In this document: piece after piece, positions 51,398 through 58,953 of the stretch
Position numbering within the stretch: position 1 is the first letter of the stretch
How the letters are laid out: each line of letters begins with the position of its first letter
Source: Kribbella pratensis
GTDB lineage: Bacteria; Actinomycetota; Actinomycetes; Propionibacteriales; Kribbellaceae
Direction of reading: 5' to 3'
Assembly (NCBI RefSeq): GCF_004365355.1
Contig: NZ_SODP01000001.1
Location: 1 to 64,000 of the forward strand
DNA: 64,000 nt
Notes under the pieces: model-generated
What the model saw: the letters and a program-made list of their open reading frames with translations, nothing else
Told to the model about the DNA's origin: nothing
Databases searched by the model: none
Made by a program: the position numbers and the translations under genes

Positions 51398-53351
51398 TCG
51401 TCGGGGTCCTTAGGGGCGTCCCGCACTGTCATGTTGAGGGTGTTGATCAGTACGTGTGCGACAGCCATGTCGGGATGTGGAGCTGCTTGGGTCCACGGCA
51501 CGCAGGCTCCTGAATGGGACCTCGGCGCTTTGCCGGATTGCGCCACGAGCGGATGTTGGCGGGAACGGTCATTGACCCAGGGCCGCGCTTTAGATCACTT
51601 CACCAGTGGTTGGTTGTTCCGGACCGATGAGACGACGTCGAGGATGGCCCGGGTGGTGGCCTTGGCGTACCGCTCGTCGGTGATAAGCCCAGGATGGCTG
51701 GCGCCCTCGACGACGCGGTGCGAGCTGTCGGTCGACAACGTCGCCAGTTTGTTCTGTGCAGTGTCGTGGGCGGCGTCGGTTTCGGCGCCGGCGGTGAGGA
51801 CGACCAGCGGTTTGTCACCGAAGTTCGTGAGCATTGCGGCCTCTGCTCCGGAGGCGTTCGCCTGGACGAACTCGTCGATCCAGCCGGAGGCGTAGTCGGC
51901 GGTTGCGGTCTTGGCGCGGACTTCGTCACGCGACTGCGGGGGCAGATCGCCGTAGCCGAAGCTCCCGACCAAGCGCACCAGCCCGATACGTGCAGCTGTG
52001 GCGCCGAGTGCTGCAACACGATCCGTGACGGCGTCGTAGGAGCCGCTGTCGTACGCCGTTGCTCTGGCCCGGTCGGCGTGGGTGGCCGGGTTGGTGGAGT
52101 CAATCGGCACCATGCCGGCGACGTCGCCGGGGTAGCGGTCGGCGTAGGTGAGGATGTAGAGGCCGCCGAAGGAGTGACCGGCCAGCACGTAGGGTCCTGG
52201 AACGTTTCCGCGTTGCAGCAGCGTGTGCAGGTCAATTGCTATCTGGGTGGCGTCTTGTGGGCTGTCTGCGGGCTCGCTCCAACCGCGACCCGCTCGGTCG
52301 TAGACGCAGACCCGGGTATCGGCGGCTACGGCGGGCGCTATCCATGCCATGACCGAGGAGAAGTCGCCTCCTCCCGGTTCGAGGATGACGGTGGGGCTGC
52401 CGGTGCCGGTGCAGTTGAGGTGGAGGTGGTGTCCGCCGACGTCGATCAGTTGACCCGGCATCGGGTACGCGTTGGCGTCCCCCGCTTCGCGAACGGTCTG
52501 GTAGCCGCCGCCGACCGAGGCGACAGCCAACACCGCTAATACTGGGTAGAGCAGCCAGCGTCGGCTTCGGCTATGAAGCTGTCGCCGTGCCCGTACGAAC
52601 ATCCAGATCACCAGTGCCAGTAGCACAGGTGGCCATACCCAGTTCAGCACCTCCCGCGATGAGCTGCCGAATCCGATCAGGACAAGACCACCCAGGCCCA
52701 TGAACAGCGCAGGTACTGCCGCCCATCTCTGGGGTTGATCGGTGTACCTCGTCGAGAGGATCGCCAACATCGCCCAGCCCACAGCGAATCCGCACAGCAC
52801 TGCACCCGTCACGTCGTTCTCTTCTGGCGAGATGAACGGGGCGGCAACGAGGAGCAGGGCGGCGATCAGGCCGGTCGCCAGTGACGCGGCCACGATCCGG
52901 CCGATGTGGCCCGCGGGTTGGGGATCGGAGCCGTCGCCCGGACGGACCTGACCGGGGGCAGTGGGGGTGGTGGCCATGAAACGCAACTCCTCGCGCATGT
53001 GGCGCAGCGCGAGCACAGTCATCTGCACTTGAGGCACGTTCCGTCATCTCCGACACTACGCGCAGAACATCGATTTGATCCGCCCCGAAGATGACGAGAT
53101 CCGCAGCGGGCCGCCAACATATGGCTGGGATCACTCAGAGAGAGCCCGCGCACGCCGACCGCTCATCGGCTACGGGTTGGAGCGGCGTCGGTCACGGATC
53201 CGCGACCCACGGTCTGTCGCGGTGGTCCAGTTCTGGCTCTTCCGCAGCGTGTCCGACAGGTGTCGCTCACGGTCAACCCAAACGCGAACCATGGCTGACC
53301 TGGTCGAATCTGCCACGGGTGAGCTCATCGGTCACCGCGACCCCGACAGAA
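51398..53351. mobile_element. Insertion 1 in the ligase gene, carrying an alpha/beta hydrolase
   Basis: A 1954-bp segment flanked by the direct repeat TTGACCTT (51390-51397 and 53352-53359), which is the duplicated ligase sequence coding W-V-K-V-K. The ends are inverted: TCGTCGGGGTC inward at left and TTCTGTCGGGGTC inward at right share GTCGGGGTC. No transposase is present. About 370 bases on the right side of the hydrolase (52978-53351) hold no recognisable gene. This fits a mobile insertion cassette moved in trans. Confidence 0.7.
51595..52977 (-). CDS. Membrane-anchored alpha/beta hydrolase
   Basis: 460 residues from the ATG giving MATTPTAPGQVRP, preceded by GAGGAG. Residues about 25-160 contain four to five hydrophobic helices. 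The hydrolase domain (about 175-460) shows LEPGGGDFSSV (oxyanion), YDRAGRGWSEP, the nucleophile elbow A-G-H-S-F-G-G and a C-terminal His in VEGASHPGL. The catalytic site would face outside or inside depending on helix number. It is the only gene of insertion 1, so it is the passenger. Confidence 0.85.
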   Translation of the reverse strand: MATTPTAPGQVRPGDGSDPQPAGHIGRIVAASLATGLIAALLLVAAPFISPEENDVTGAVLCGFAVGWAMLAILSTRYTDQPQRWAAVPALFMGLGGLVLIGFGSSSREVLNWVWPPVLLALVIWMFVRARRQLHSRSRRWLLYPVLAVLAVASVGGGYQTVREAGDANAYPMPGQLIDVGGHHLHLNCTGTGSPTVILEPGGGDFSSVMAWIAPAVAADTRVCVYDRAGRGWSEPADSPQDATQIAIDLHTLLQRGNVPGPYVLAGHSFGGLYILTYADRYPGDVAGMVPIDSTNPATHADRARATAYDSGSYDAVTDRVAALGATAARIGLVRLVGSFGYGDLPPQSRDEVRAKTATADYASGWIDEFVQANASGAEAAMLTNFGDKPLVVLTAGAETDAAHDTAQNKLATLSTDSSHRVVEGASHPGLITDERYAKATTRAILDVVSSVRNNQPLVK

Positions 53352-53506
53352 TTGACCTTGACCCAGGCGTCACGGCGGCCCGGCATGTAGCGCGACGCTG
53401 CGTCTTTGACGACAAGTCCGTCGACCCCCATCGCGGCGGGCAGTACATCGAACCACTCGGTCGCCTCGTCGACGTCGTCGTTGACAGGCGTCAGCTGCAA
53501 GGGCGG
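53352..53506 (-). pseudogene. DNA ligase fragment 3
   Basis: Reads PPLQLTPVNDDVDEATEWFDVLPAAMGVDGLVVKDAASRYMPGRRDAWVKV. It includes ligase motif IV (D-G-L-V-V-K) and the start of motif V. It continues exactly where fragment 2 stops (M-G-W-G-P) and ends where fragment 4 begins (W-V-K-V / K-V-K-H-R-E). Confidence 0.78.
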
Positions 53507-53725
53507 TGTATTAACCGAATCAGTCTGCGTGGTTAGAGGGCGTGTCGAAGCGGGTGGCTTGTGTGCTGGGAGCAGCGTTGCAGGCATGACTGGGAGCAGC
53601 AGGACGCCTGATCCGGATGTCCGTGCCGATGGCTGCGTTCGGGCGACGGGTCAGCAACCGGGGTTCATCGGCGTCGATGTCAGGGGCTTGGAGCTATGGG
53701 TTCGGCGCGGTGGCAGGATGGTCAC

Positions 53726-54361
53726 ATGCCTGACGAACGTCCAGTCGTGACGCTTTCCGACGGCCTGATCACCCTGCGGCCTTGGTCGAGAGATGACGCC
53801 CGGTTCATGGCGGAAGCAAGCGCCGATCCAGCGATCCGACGCTATAACGGTAGCCACGACCGGGTAGGACACCCGACTCCACCGCTCTCGACCGCGGACG
53901 CTGAGGCCGTCATCGACCAATTCGCGTTGAGCTGGCGTGCGTTTGCTGCGACTGGGACACCCTCTGGTGTTGCGTTCGCAATCCTGGACACGAGATGTGG
54001 CGAACTGGTTGGCTGCTGTGGCGTCGACGACTGGTCCGAAGAGGACGTAGCACAGTTCGGTTACTGGATCGCACCCAATGCGAGAGGGTGCGGCCATGCG
54101 ACTCGAGCCGCGATCCTGCTCACGGGCTGGCTCTTCGACGTGGGAGCAGCTCGCGTCTTCCTGACGATCGTGGCGGGGAATGAGGGTTCAGTCACTGTGG
54201 CTCGCCGAGCCGGGTTTGTGTATGAGGGAACGATGCGCGCACACAGCGTTTGGCAGGGCAAGCGCTGCGACGTGATGTGGTTCGCGGCGCTGCCGCTTGA
54301 GTGGGCAATGCGCCGGCCGGATGAAGAAACAACGCGCGACAAGGCGCCCTGCCACCAATAG
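53726..54361 (+). CDS. GNAT-family N-acetyltransferase (RimJ/RimL-like)
   Basis: 211 residues, ATG giving MPDERPVVTLSDGLITLRPWSRDD. GNAT motifs: VAFAILDTRCGELVGCCGV, the acetyl-CoA loop GYWIAPNARGCGHATRAA, and the end VARRAGFVYEGTMRAH. The RimL-like subgroup modifies protein N-termini, small amines or antibiotics; the substrate is unknown. It is the only passenger of insertion 2. Confidence 0.88.
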   Translation: MPDERPVVTLSDGLITLRPWSRDDARFMAEASADPAIRRYNGSHDRVGHPTPPLSTADAEAVIDQFALSWRAFAATGTPSGVAFAILDTRCGELVGCCGVDDWSEEDVAQFGYWIAPNARGCGHATRAAILLTGWLFDVGAARVFLTIVAGNEGSVTVARRAGFVYEGTMRAHSVWQGKRCDVMWFAALPLEWAMRRPDEETTRDKAPCHQ

Positions 54362-54370
54362 GGGCGCCTT
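54341..54370 (+). terminator. Hairpin terminator overlapping the GNAT stop
   Basis: AAGGCGCCC (54341-54349) pairs with GGGCGCCTT (54362-54370) around a loop that contains the stop codon. Confidence 0.65.
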
Positions 54371-54629
54371 CTGACGCAGCAATCAACTGAACATTCGGGC
54401 CGGTCTTCCTGGTGCTGCGACCTGCGCCGGATCGCCGAATCGGGCGCACCGACGCCACCGCGGGTTTCTCGGCCTCGGGGAACATCGGTACAGCGGTGAG
54501 CCGGCCAGGTCGGCGGCACACTGTGCTCGTCCGAGGCCGAACAGAACTTCAGGCACAGCGCCCCAATAAGACGGCAGGAACCAGCCCGTCGAGGTGCATC
54601 GCGCACTCCAAACTGCCTAGTTCGGATAA

Positions 54630-54977
54630 GGGCCCCACCCCATGGACAGCTGCTCGAGGCGTTGGCGGCGGACGGTCCAGCGTTGCGTGCGCAGGTCAAC
54701 GCCGCTTACCGCGAGCAGATCGAACGCGGCGTAGGATGCGGGCAGCTCGGCGGCCTTGGCGCGAGCCTTCGTCGGGCTGGTGACGAGGTGCTGCTGGAGC
54801 GCATCGAAACTCAAGCGCCCGTCAGCGCCGAGGATCACCAGCTCACAGTCGAGCACCGCGCCGTCGGGGATTTGACGGATCGCCGCGGCGGCGATGTCGG
54901 GGAACCGGTCGGTGATGTCGTTGCGGTTGCGGGTTCACAGCCGCGCCTCTTGCCCGCGGCGGACGATCGCGACCCGG
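54630..54977 (-). pseudogene. DNA ligase fragment 2
   Basis: Reads RVAIVRRGQEARL, then a TGA (54937-54935) in place of the expected Trp, then TRNRNDITDRFPDIAAAA...VLDCELVILGADGRLSFDALQQHL...ASYAAFDLLAVSGVDLRTQRWTVRRQRLEQLSMGWGP. It holds ligase motif III (AAFDLL). It continues fragment 1, which ends at motif I (K-W-D-G-Y). Confidence 0.8.
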
Positions 54978-55077
54978 ATAGCTGACTGAACTCTGCTGCC
55001 TCGCGCCGGTCCGGTCAGCGGACGAACCAGAAGCAGAGGGGGTCCAGATTGGTCTCGGCCGGTGGACACTGGGGATC

Positions 55078-58000
55078 GTGGGGGCAGGCGGCATGGAGCC
55101 ACTATCTCGGCTTGCGGGAAGAGCAGCCGAGCAGGAACTTCTCGCGAGTGCTCTAGGGAGGACCGTGAGTGGCGAGCCATGCGCAGTTGTCGTGCAGGGT
55201 GAGGCCGGCGTCGGCAAGACGTGGCTGGTCCGTCAAGTATGCGAAGGTCTCGGCGGTGACGTGCAGGTGTTGTGGGGTGCTTGCGTGCATTTCGGACAGG
55301 CAACGGTCCCTTTTGCGCCGGTGATCGGCGCGCTTAACGCATGGTTGATGCATGCTGATGCGACGACTCGCCAGGAGGTGTTGGCCGGAGCTGACGAGCT
55401 CGGTTCCCTCTCGCCAGCTCTTGGGAATTCACGGTCCGACGACCCAGGGCGGCTGCTTCCCCTGCTAGACCTCGTGTTCAACCGGATCGCCCAGGTCGCG
55501 CCGACTGTCCTAGTACTGGACGATCTGCAATGGGCGGACCGTACTTCGCTCGATGTTCTGGCGTATCTGATATCCGGGTTCGGCGGACAGCGTCTAGCCT
55601 TGCTGGCGACGTGTCGCGACGAGCATCGCGACGAGGGCAATCCCCTGCACGGTTGGCTGGCTGACATGCGGCGAACGCCGGCATTCACCGAAGTCCACCT
55701 CGACCGGCTCGATCTCGCGGCAACGGAAGCGCAGATCGCAGGTTTGCTAGGGCATGCGGTAGACATTGAGTTGGCTGCCCGGGTCCATGATCGATCGAGC
55801 GGCAACCCCTACCTCACAGAACTGTTGATCCGCGATATGGCCGGGAGGGGACGACTCGAGAGCGAGTGGGTGGTTCCAGCTGCTACGCCGACAGCGTTGG
55901 GCGAGGCATTACTGTCCAATTGGCATGGCCTGTCCGCCGCTGCGAGGCAGATCACCCGCGTGCTTGCGGCTGCCGGACGCCCGATCGAATTCGGCATCCT
56001 GACCGACGTCCTGGCAGCGCGCGGCGTGGAAATTGCAGATTTGTCCGGCTACGTCAGGGAGGCTCGGGATCAGGGCGTGGTCAGTCCGGAGGATGACGGA
56101 CGGCTGTGGTTCCGCCACCCGCTCCTGGCCGAGGTTCTGGAAAGCGCCATGGCGCCAGACGAGGCGGCCCGCGTCCACGCAACCTATGCGGAGGTGCTCG
56201 GATCCCGGCTCGGCGACAATCCACAGAGGGCGGCAGCGGATCTGGCGGTTCACAACGCCTTCGCCGGCCGGACTGACGAGAGCTATCGATGGTCGCTTGC
56301 GGCGGCCGATTACGCGCAGAGCCTGCACGCCCCGGCCGAGGAAGCCACGAATCTCGAGCGCGCATGCACGCTGTGGGATAAGTCTTCTCCGAATGTCCGT
56401 GGGTCAATAACCTCCCGCATCGATCTGCTGTTCAGGGCCAGCCAGGCTTGTGACCGTGCCGGACGGGTCAATGCCGCCATCGATTGCTTGGACCAAGCCG
56501 TAAGGTTGGTGAACCCGGAGCGCGACCCCCTTCTGGCCAGCACACTTCTGTGCTCAATGCGCGAACTCAAATGGCAGCAAGCGGCACCTGGGAACGCCGT
56601 CCTTCCCGAAAGTGTCCAAGCCGTCCAGCTCACCCAGCGATTCCCTCACAGCCCCCAGCGGGCGAGAGCGCTCGCCGGTCTGGCTGACGCGGAGAAATGG
56701 GATGACCTTCTACCCGATGCCGCAATGCACGCAGACGAAGCGGTCCAGATCGCCCGCAAGTCGGGATCGAAAGCCACCCTCGCCGGCACTCTTAACGCCC
56801 GAGCATCCGTCCGCCTACACCGCGACGAAGTCGAGGCGTCCATGGCGGACGCCGAAGAAGCGGATCGGCTTGCTAGATCATGTGGTGACAGCGCGCAGCA
56901 AGCGGCCGCAGCGAACTGGCGCGTCATCTGTCTGTCCGAACTCGGTTCGACGACCGAAGCCACCACAGCCGCCTTGGATGGGTTCGATGCCGCAGTTAGG
57001 AACGGGTCGCCGCACTGGGGATACTTTCTGGCGGCTCTCGCAGCTGAGGGCCTGTTGCACTCCGGGCGCTGGCAGGAGTGCCAAGATCTTCTGCGGGACG
57101 CGTTGTCGAGACACCGCGGCCCGATCCCGGCGGCCGGGCTGCGAATGGTTGCGGCCCGACTCGCGGTCCGATCGGGAAACTTGACGGCGGCCAGACAGCA
57201 CCTTGGGCGAGCACTCGAACTGATCCCGGGTGACTACCCTGGCCTTCGGATGCGGATGGCACTGGCTGGCGCCGAGGTCTTCGTCGCATCTGGTCAGCCC
57301 CTCCAGGCCCTCGAATGGGTCACGTCCCGGATCACCCACCACGACCGAACGGCGACCGGCACAGGAAACCTCCGGGCAGTTAAGTACAACGACCAACTGC
57401 TCCTACCCCTCGCGAACGCCGCGGCTGAACTCGCGGTGGCCAGACGTGACGCTGGCGCCACCCCGGATGTGGCTCGGGCAGAATCCGTCCTGGCCGACAT
57501 GATCGCGCGGTGGCCGCACGAGCCTTTCGCTGCCACGCGTGCCACTACGACCCAGGCGATGCGCAGGGCGCTCTTTGCGGCCGAAGTCGCCCGCTGCAAG
57601 AACGATCCGAGCCAGGCCGAGCGCTGGCAAAGCGCAATTGAGAAATGCGACGCCGCCGGCGCTCCATGGAACACCGCGGTAGCGCAACTACGCCGCGCCA
57701 ATGCCCTGCTCGCAGCTGGGACAACCTCCCCGGACGTGGCCGACTTGCTCCGCGGGGCCCACCGCCAAGCCGTCGCACTCGGAGCCCAGCCATTGCTGCG
57801 CGAGGTCGACGCCCTCGCGAGGATGGCGCGCGTCACCCTCCTCGAACCCGCGAAGGCGACGGACTCGACTCCGACTCCGCCCGCGCTGGCGAGCCTTACA
57901 GCGCGCGAAAGGGAGATCCTGAGCTTCCTGGTCGCCGGCCGCTCGAACGGTGAGATCGCCAAGGACCTTGTAATCAGCGACAAGACTGTGAGTGTGCACG

Positions 58001-58089
58001 TGTCCAACATCCTCCGCAAGACCGGCACGTCGACACGGGTGGAGGCGGCAGCCCTTGCCGAACGACTGACCGGCCACCCCGAGAGCTGA
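55078..58089 (+). CDS. LAL-type LuxR regulator, paralogue 1
   Basis: 1003 residues from the GTG; an ATG at 55093 (MEPLSRLAGRAAEQELL) is an equally good start. Walker A is GEAGVGKTW and Walker B is VLVLDDLQWAD, followed by CRDEH. A long helical middle leads to a C-terminal LuxR helix-turn-helix LTAREREILSFLVAGRSNGEIAKDLVISDKTVSVHVSNIL. It is closely related along its whole length to the regulator at 58954, so the two arose by duplication. Targets unknown; the small membrane-anchored protein between them is the nearest candidate. Confidence 0.9.
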   Translation: MGAGGMEPLSRLAGRAAEQELLASALGRTVSGEPCAVVVQGEAGVGKTWLVRQVCEGLGGDVQVLWGACVHFGQATVPFAPVIGALNAWLMHADATTRQEVLAGADELGSLSPALGNSRSDDPGRLLPLLDLVFNRIAQVAPTVLVLDDLQWADRTSLDVLAYLISGFGGQRLALLATCRDEHRDEGNPLHGWLADMRRTPAFTEVHLDRLDLAATEAQIAGLLGHAVDIELAARVHDRSSGNPYLTELLIRDMAGRGRLESEWVVPAATPTALGEALLSNWHGLSAAARQITRVLAAAGRPIEFGILTDVLAARGVEIADLSGYVREARDQGVVSPEDDGRLWFRHPLLAEVLESAMAPDEAARVHATYAEVLGSRLGDNPQRAAADLAVHNAFAGRTDESYRWSLAAADYAQSLHAPAEEATNLERACTLWDKSSPNVRGSITSRIDLLFRASQACDRAGRVNAAIDCLDQAVRLVNPERDPLLASTLLCSMRELKWQQAAPGNAVLPESVQAVQLTQRFPHSPQRARALAGLADAEKWDDLLPDAAMHADEAVQIARKSGSKATLAGTLNARASVRLHRDEVEASMADAEEADRLARSCGDSAQQAAAANWRVICLSELGSTTEATTAALDGFDAAVRNGSPHWGYFLAALAAEGLLHSGRWQECQDLLRDALSRHRGPIPAAGLRMVAARLAVRSGNLTAARQHLGRALELIPGDYPGLRMRMALAGAEVFVASGQPLQALEWVTSRITHHDRTATGTGNLRAVKYNDQLLLPLANAAAELAVARRDAGATPDVARAESVLADMIARWPHEPFAATRATTTQAMRRALFAAEVARCKNDPSQAERWQSAIEKCDAAGAPWNTAVAQLRRANALLAAGTTSPDVADLLRGAHRQAVALGAQPLLREVDALARMARVTLLEPAKATDSTPTPPALASLTAREREILSFLVAGRSNGEIAKDLVISDKTVSVHVSNILRKTGTSTRVEAAALAERLTGHPES

Positions 58090-58156
58090 CGATGAACGGG
58101 CCTCGGACCCGACCTCGGTATGCCCGCGCAGGTGGCTGACTGACCCGGCGATCAGT

Positions 58157-58606
58157 CTAAACAGCAGGTGCGTGGAGGCGCCGATACAGCCACAGCCCTC
58201 CGAGCGCCAAACCGGCACCGCCGAGTGCGGCCGCGCCGGCCTGCAGCAACTCGACCCGAGTGTCGTCTGATGGAGCTGGGAGCCTTGCCGGCGCTGTTGT
58301 CGGAACCGCCGGCGATGTTGGCACGTCGAGCTTGTACTCCGGGTAGTTGTATTCCGGCTTGCTGCCCTCCGGCGTCGTCATGTTCCCGTGGTGTTGCGGG
58401 TCGGAGTCCGGGGAGGTGTATTCGGGGCTCTTGGCCCCGAAGCCCGGGTAGCTGGAACCTTCGTCCGGCCACTCGTCCGCTGTTGATGCCGAGGCTGCGG
58501 CCCGCGTGCCCGGATCCTTCAGCATGGCCGATGCGTCGGTCGTGGTGAGAACTACGGTGCCCAGCGCAAGTGCGAACATTGCGAGGGCTGAGTACCTGTA
58601 ATGCAT
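58157..58606 (-). CDS. Small membrane-anchored extracytoplasmic protein
   Basis: 149 residues, ATG after AGGGGAGGAATC. Signal peptide ALAMFALALGTVVLTTTDASA, then a Pro-, Ser- and Tyr-rich low-complexity stretch with repeated P-E-Y (SPEYTSPDSD, KPEYNYPEYKLD). A C-terminal helix (LLQAGAAALGGAGLALGGLWLY) with a basic tail follows. There is no sortase motif. It sits between the two LAL regulators on the opposite strand. No family recognised. The 347 bases to the next gene hold only its promoter region. Confidence 0.75.
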   Translation of the reverse strand: MHYRYSALAMFALALGTVVLTTTDASAMLKDPGTRAAASASTADEWPDEGSSYPGFGAKSPEYTSPDSDPQHHGNMTTPEGSKPEYNYPEYKLDVPTSPAVPTTAPARLPAPSDDTRVELLQAGAAALGGAGLALGGLWLYRRLHAPAV

Positions 58607-58953
58607 GATTCCTCCCCTTTAAAGGCTGGCCGCGAAGTTCGCCGCTCTCTCCAAGGTCAGCCCGCAGGCCCTGCCGCCACATCATGCGTCCCCCCTCAGA
58701 TCTCGCGCCCTACTCCCTTAGGTTTGCTGCCCGGCCGCTCGATCATGCAGCCGTCCTTGCGGCAGCCGCCGTCCCGGCAGAATCGGTCTCCAGCAACAGC
58801 GCTATCAGCCTTCCTAGACGACGCACGTGGGCTCAGGACAGTGCCTACAAGGGCGTGGGTCCGCCGCTCTGTGTGCGTACCCCGCGTCCGGCCAGCGGAC
58901 TGCTTGGGGTCATCTAGCGGTGATATCGGCCCAGATCGGTCGATAATGAGTTT

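Larger units (their letters stand above)
53507..54629. mobile_element. Insertion 2 in the ligase gene, carrying a GNAT acetyltransferase
   Basis: A 1123-bp segment between ligase fragments 3 and 2. Its ends are imperfect inverted repeats: inward left (after TGTA) TTAACCGAATCAGTCTG, inward right TTATCCGAACTAGGCAG, 12 of 17 identical. At most two or three bases of target (GG) are duplicated. No transposase is present. The 219 bases before the GNAT gene and 260 after it hold no recognisable gene. Confidence 0.55.
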
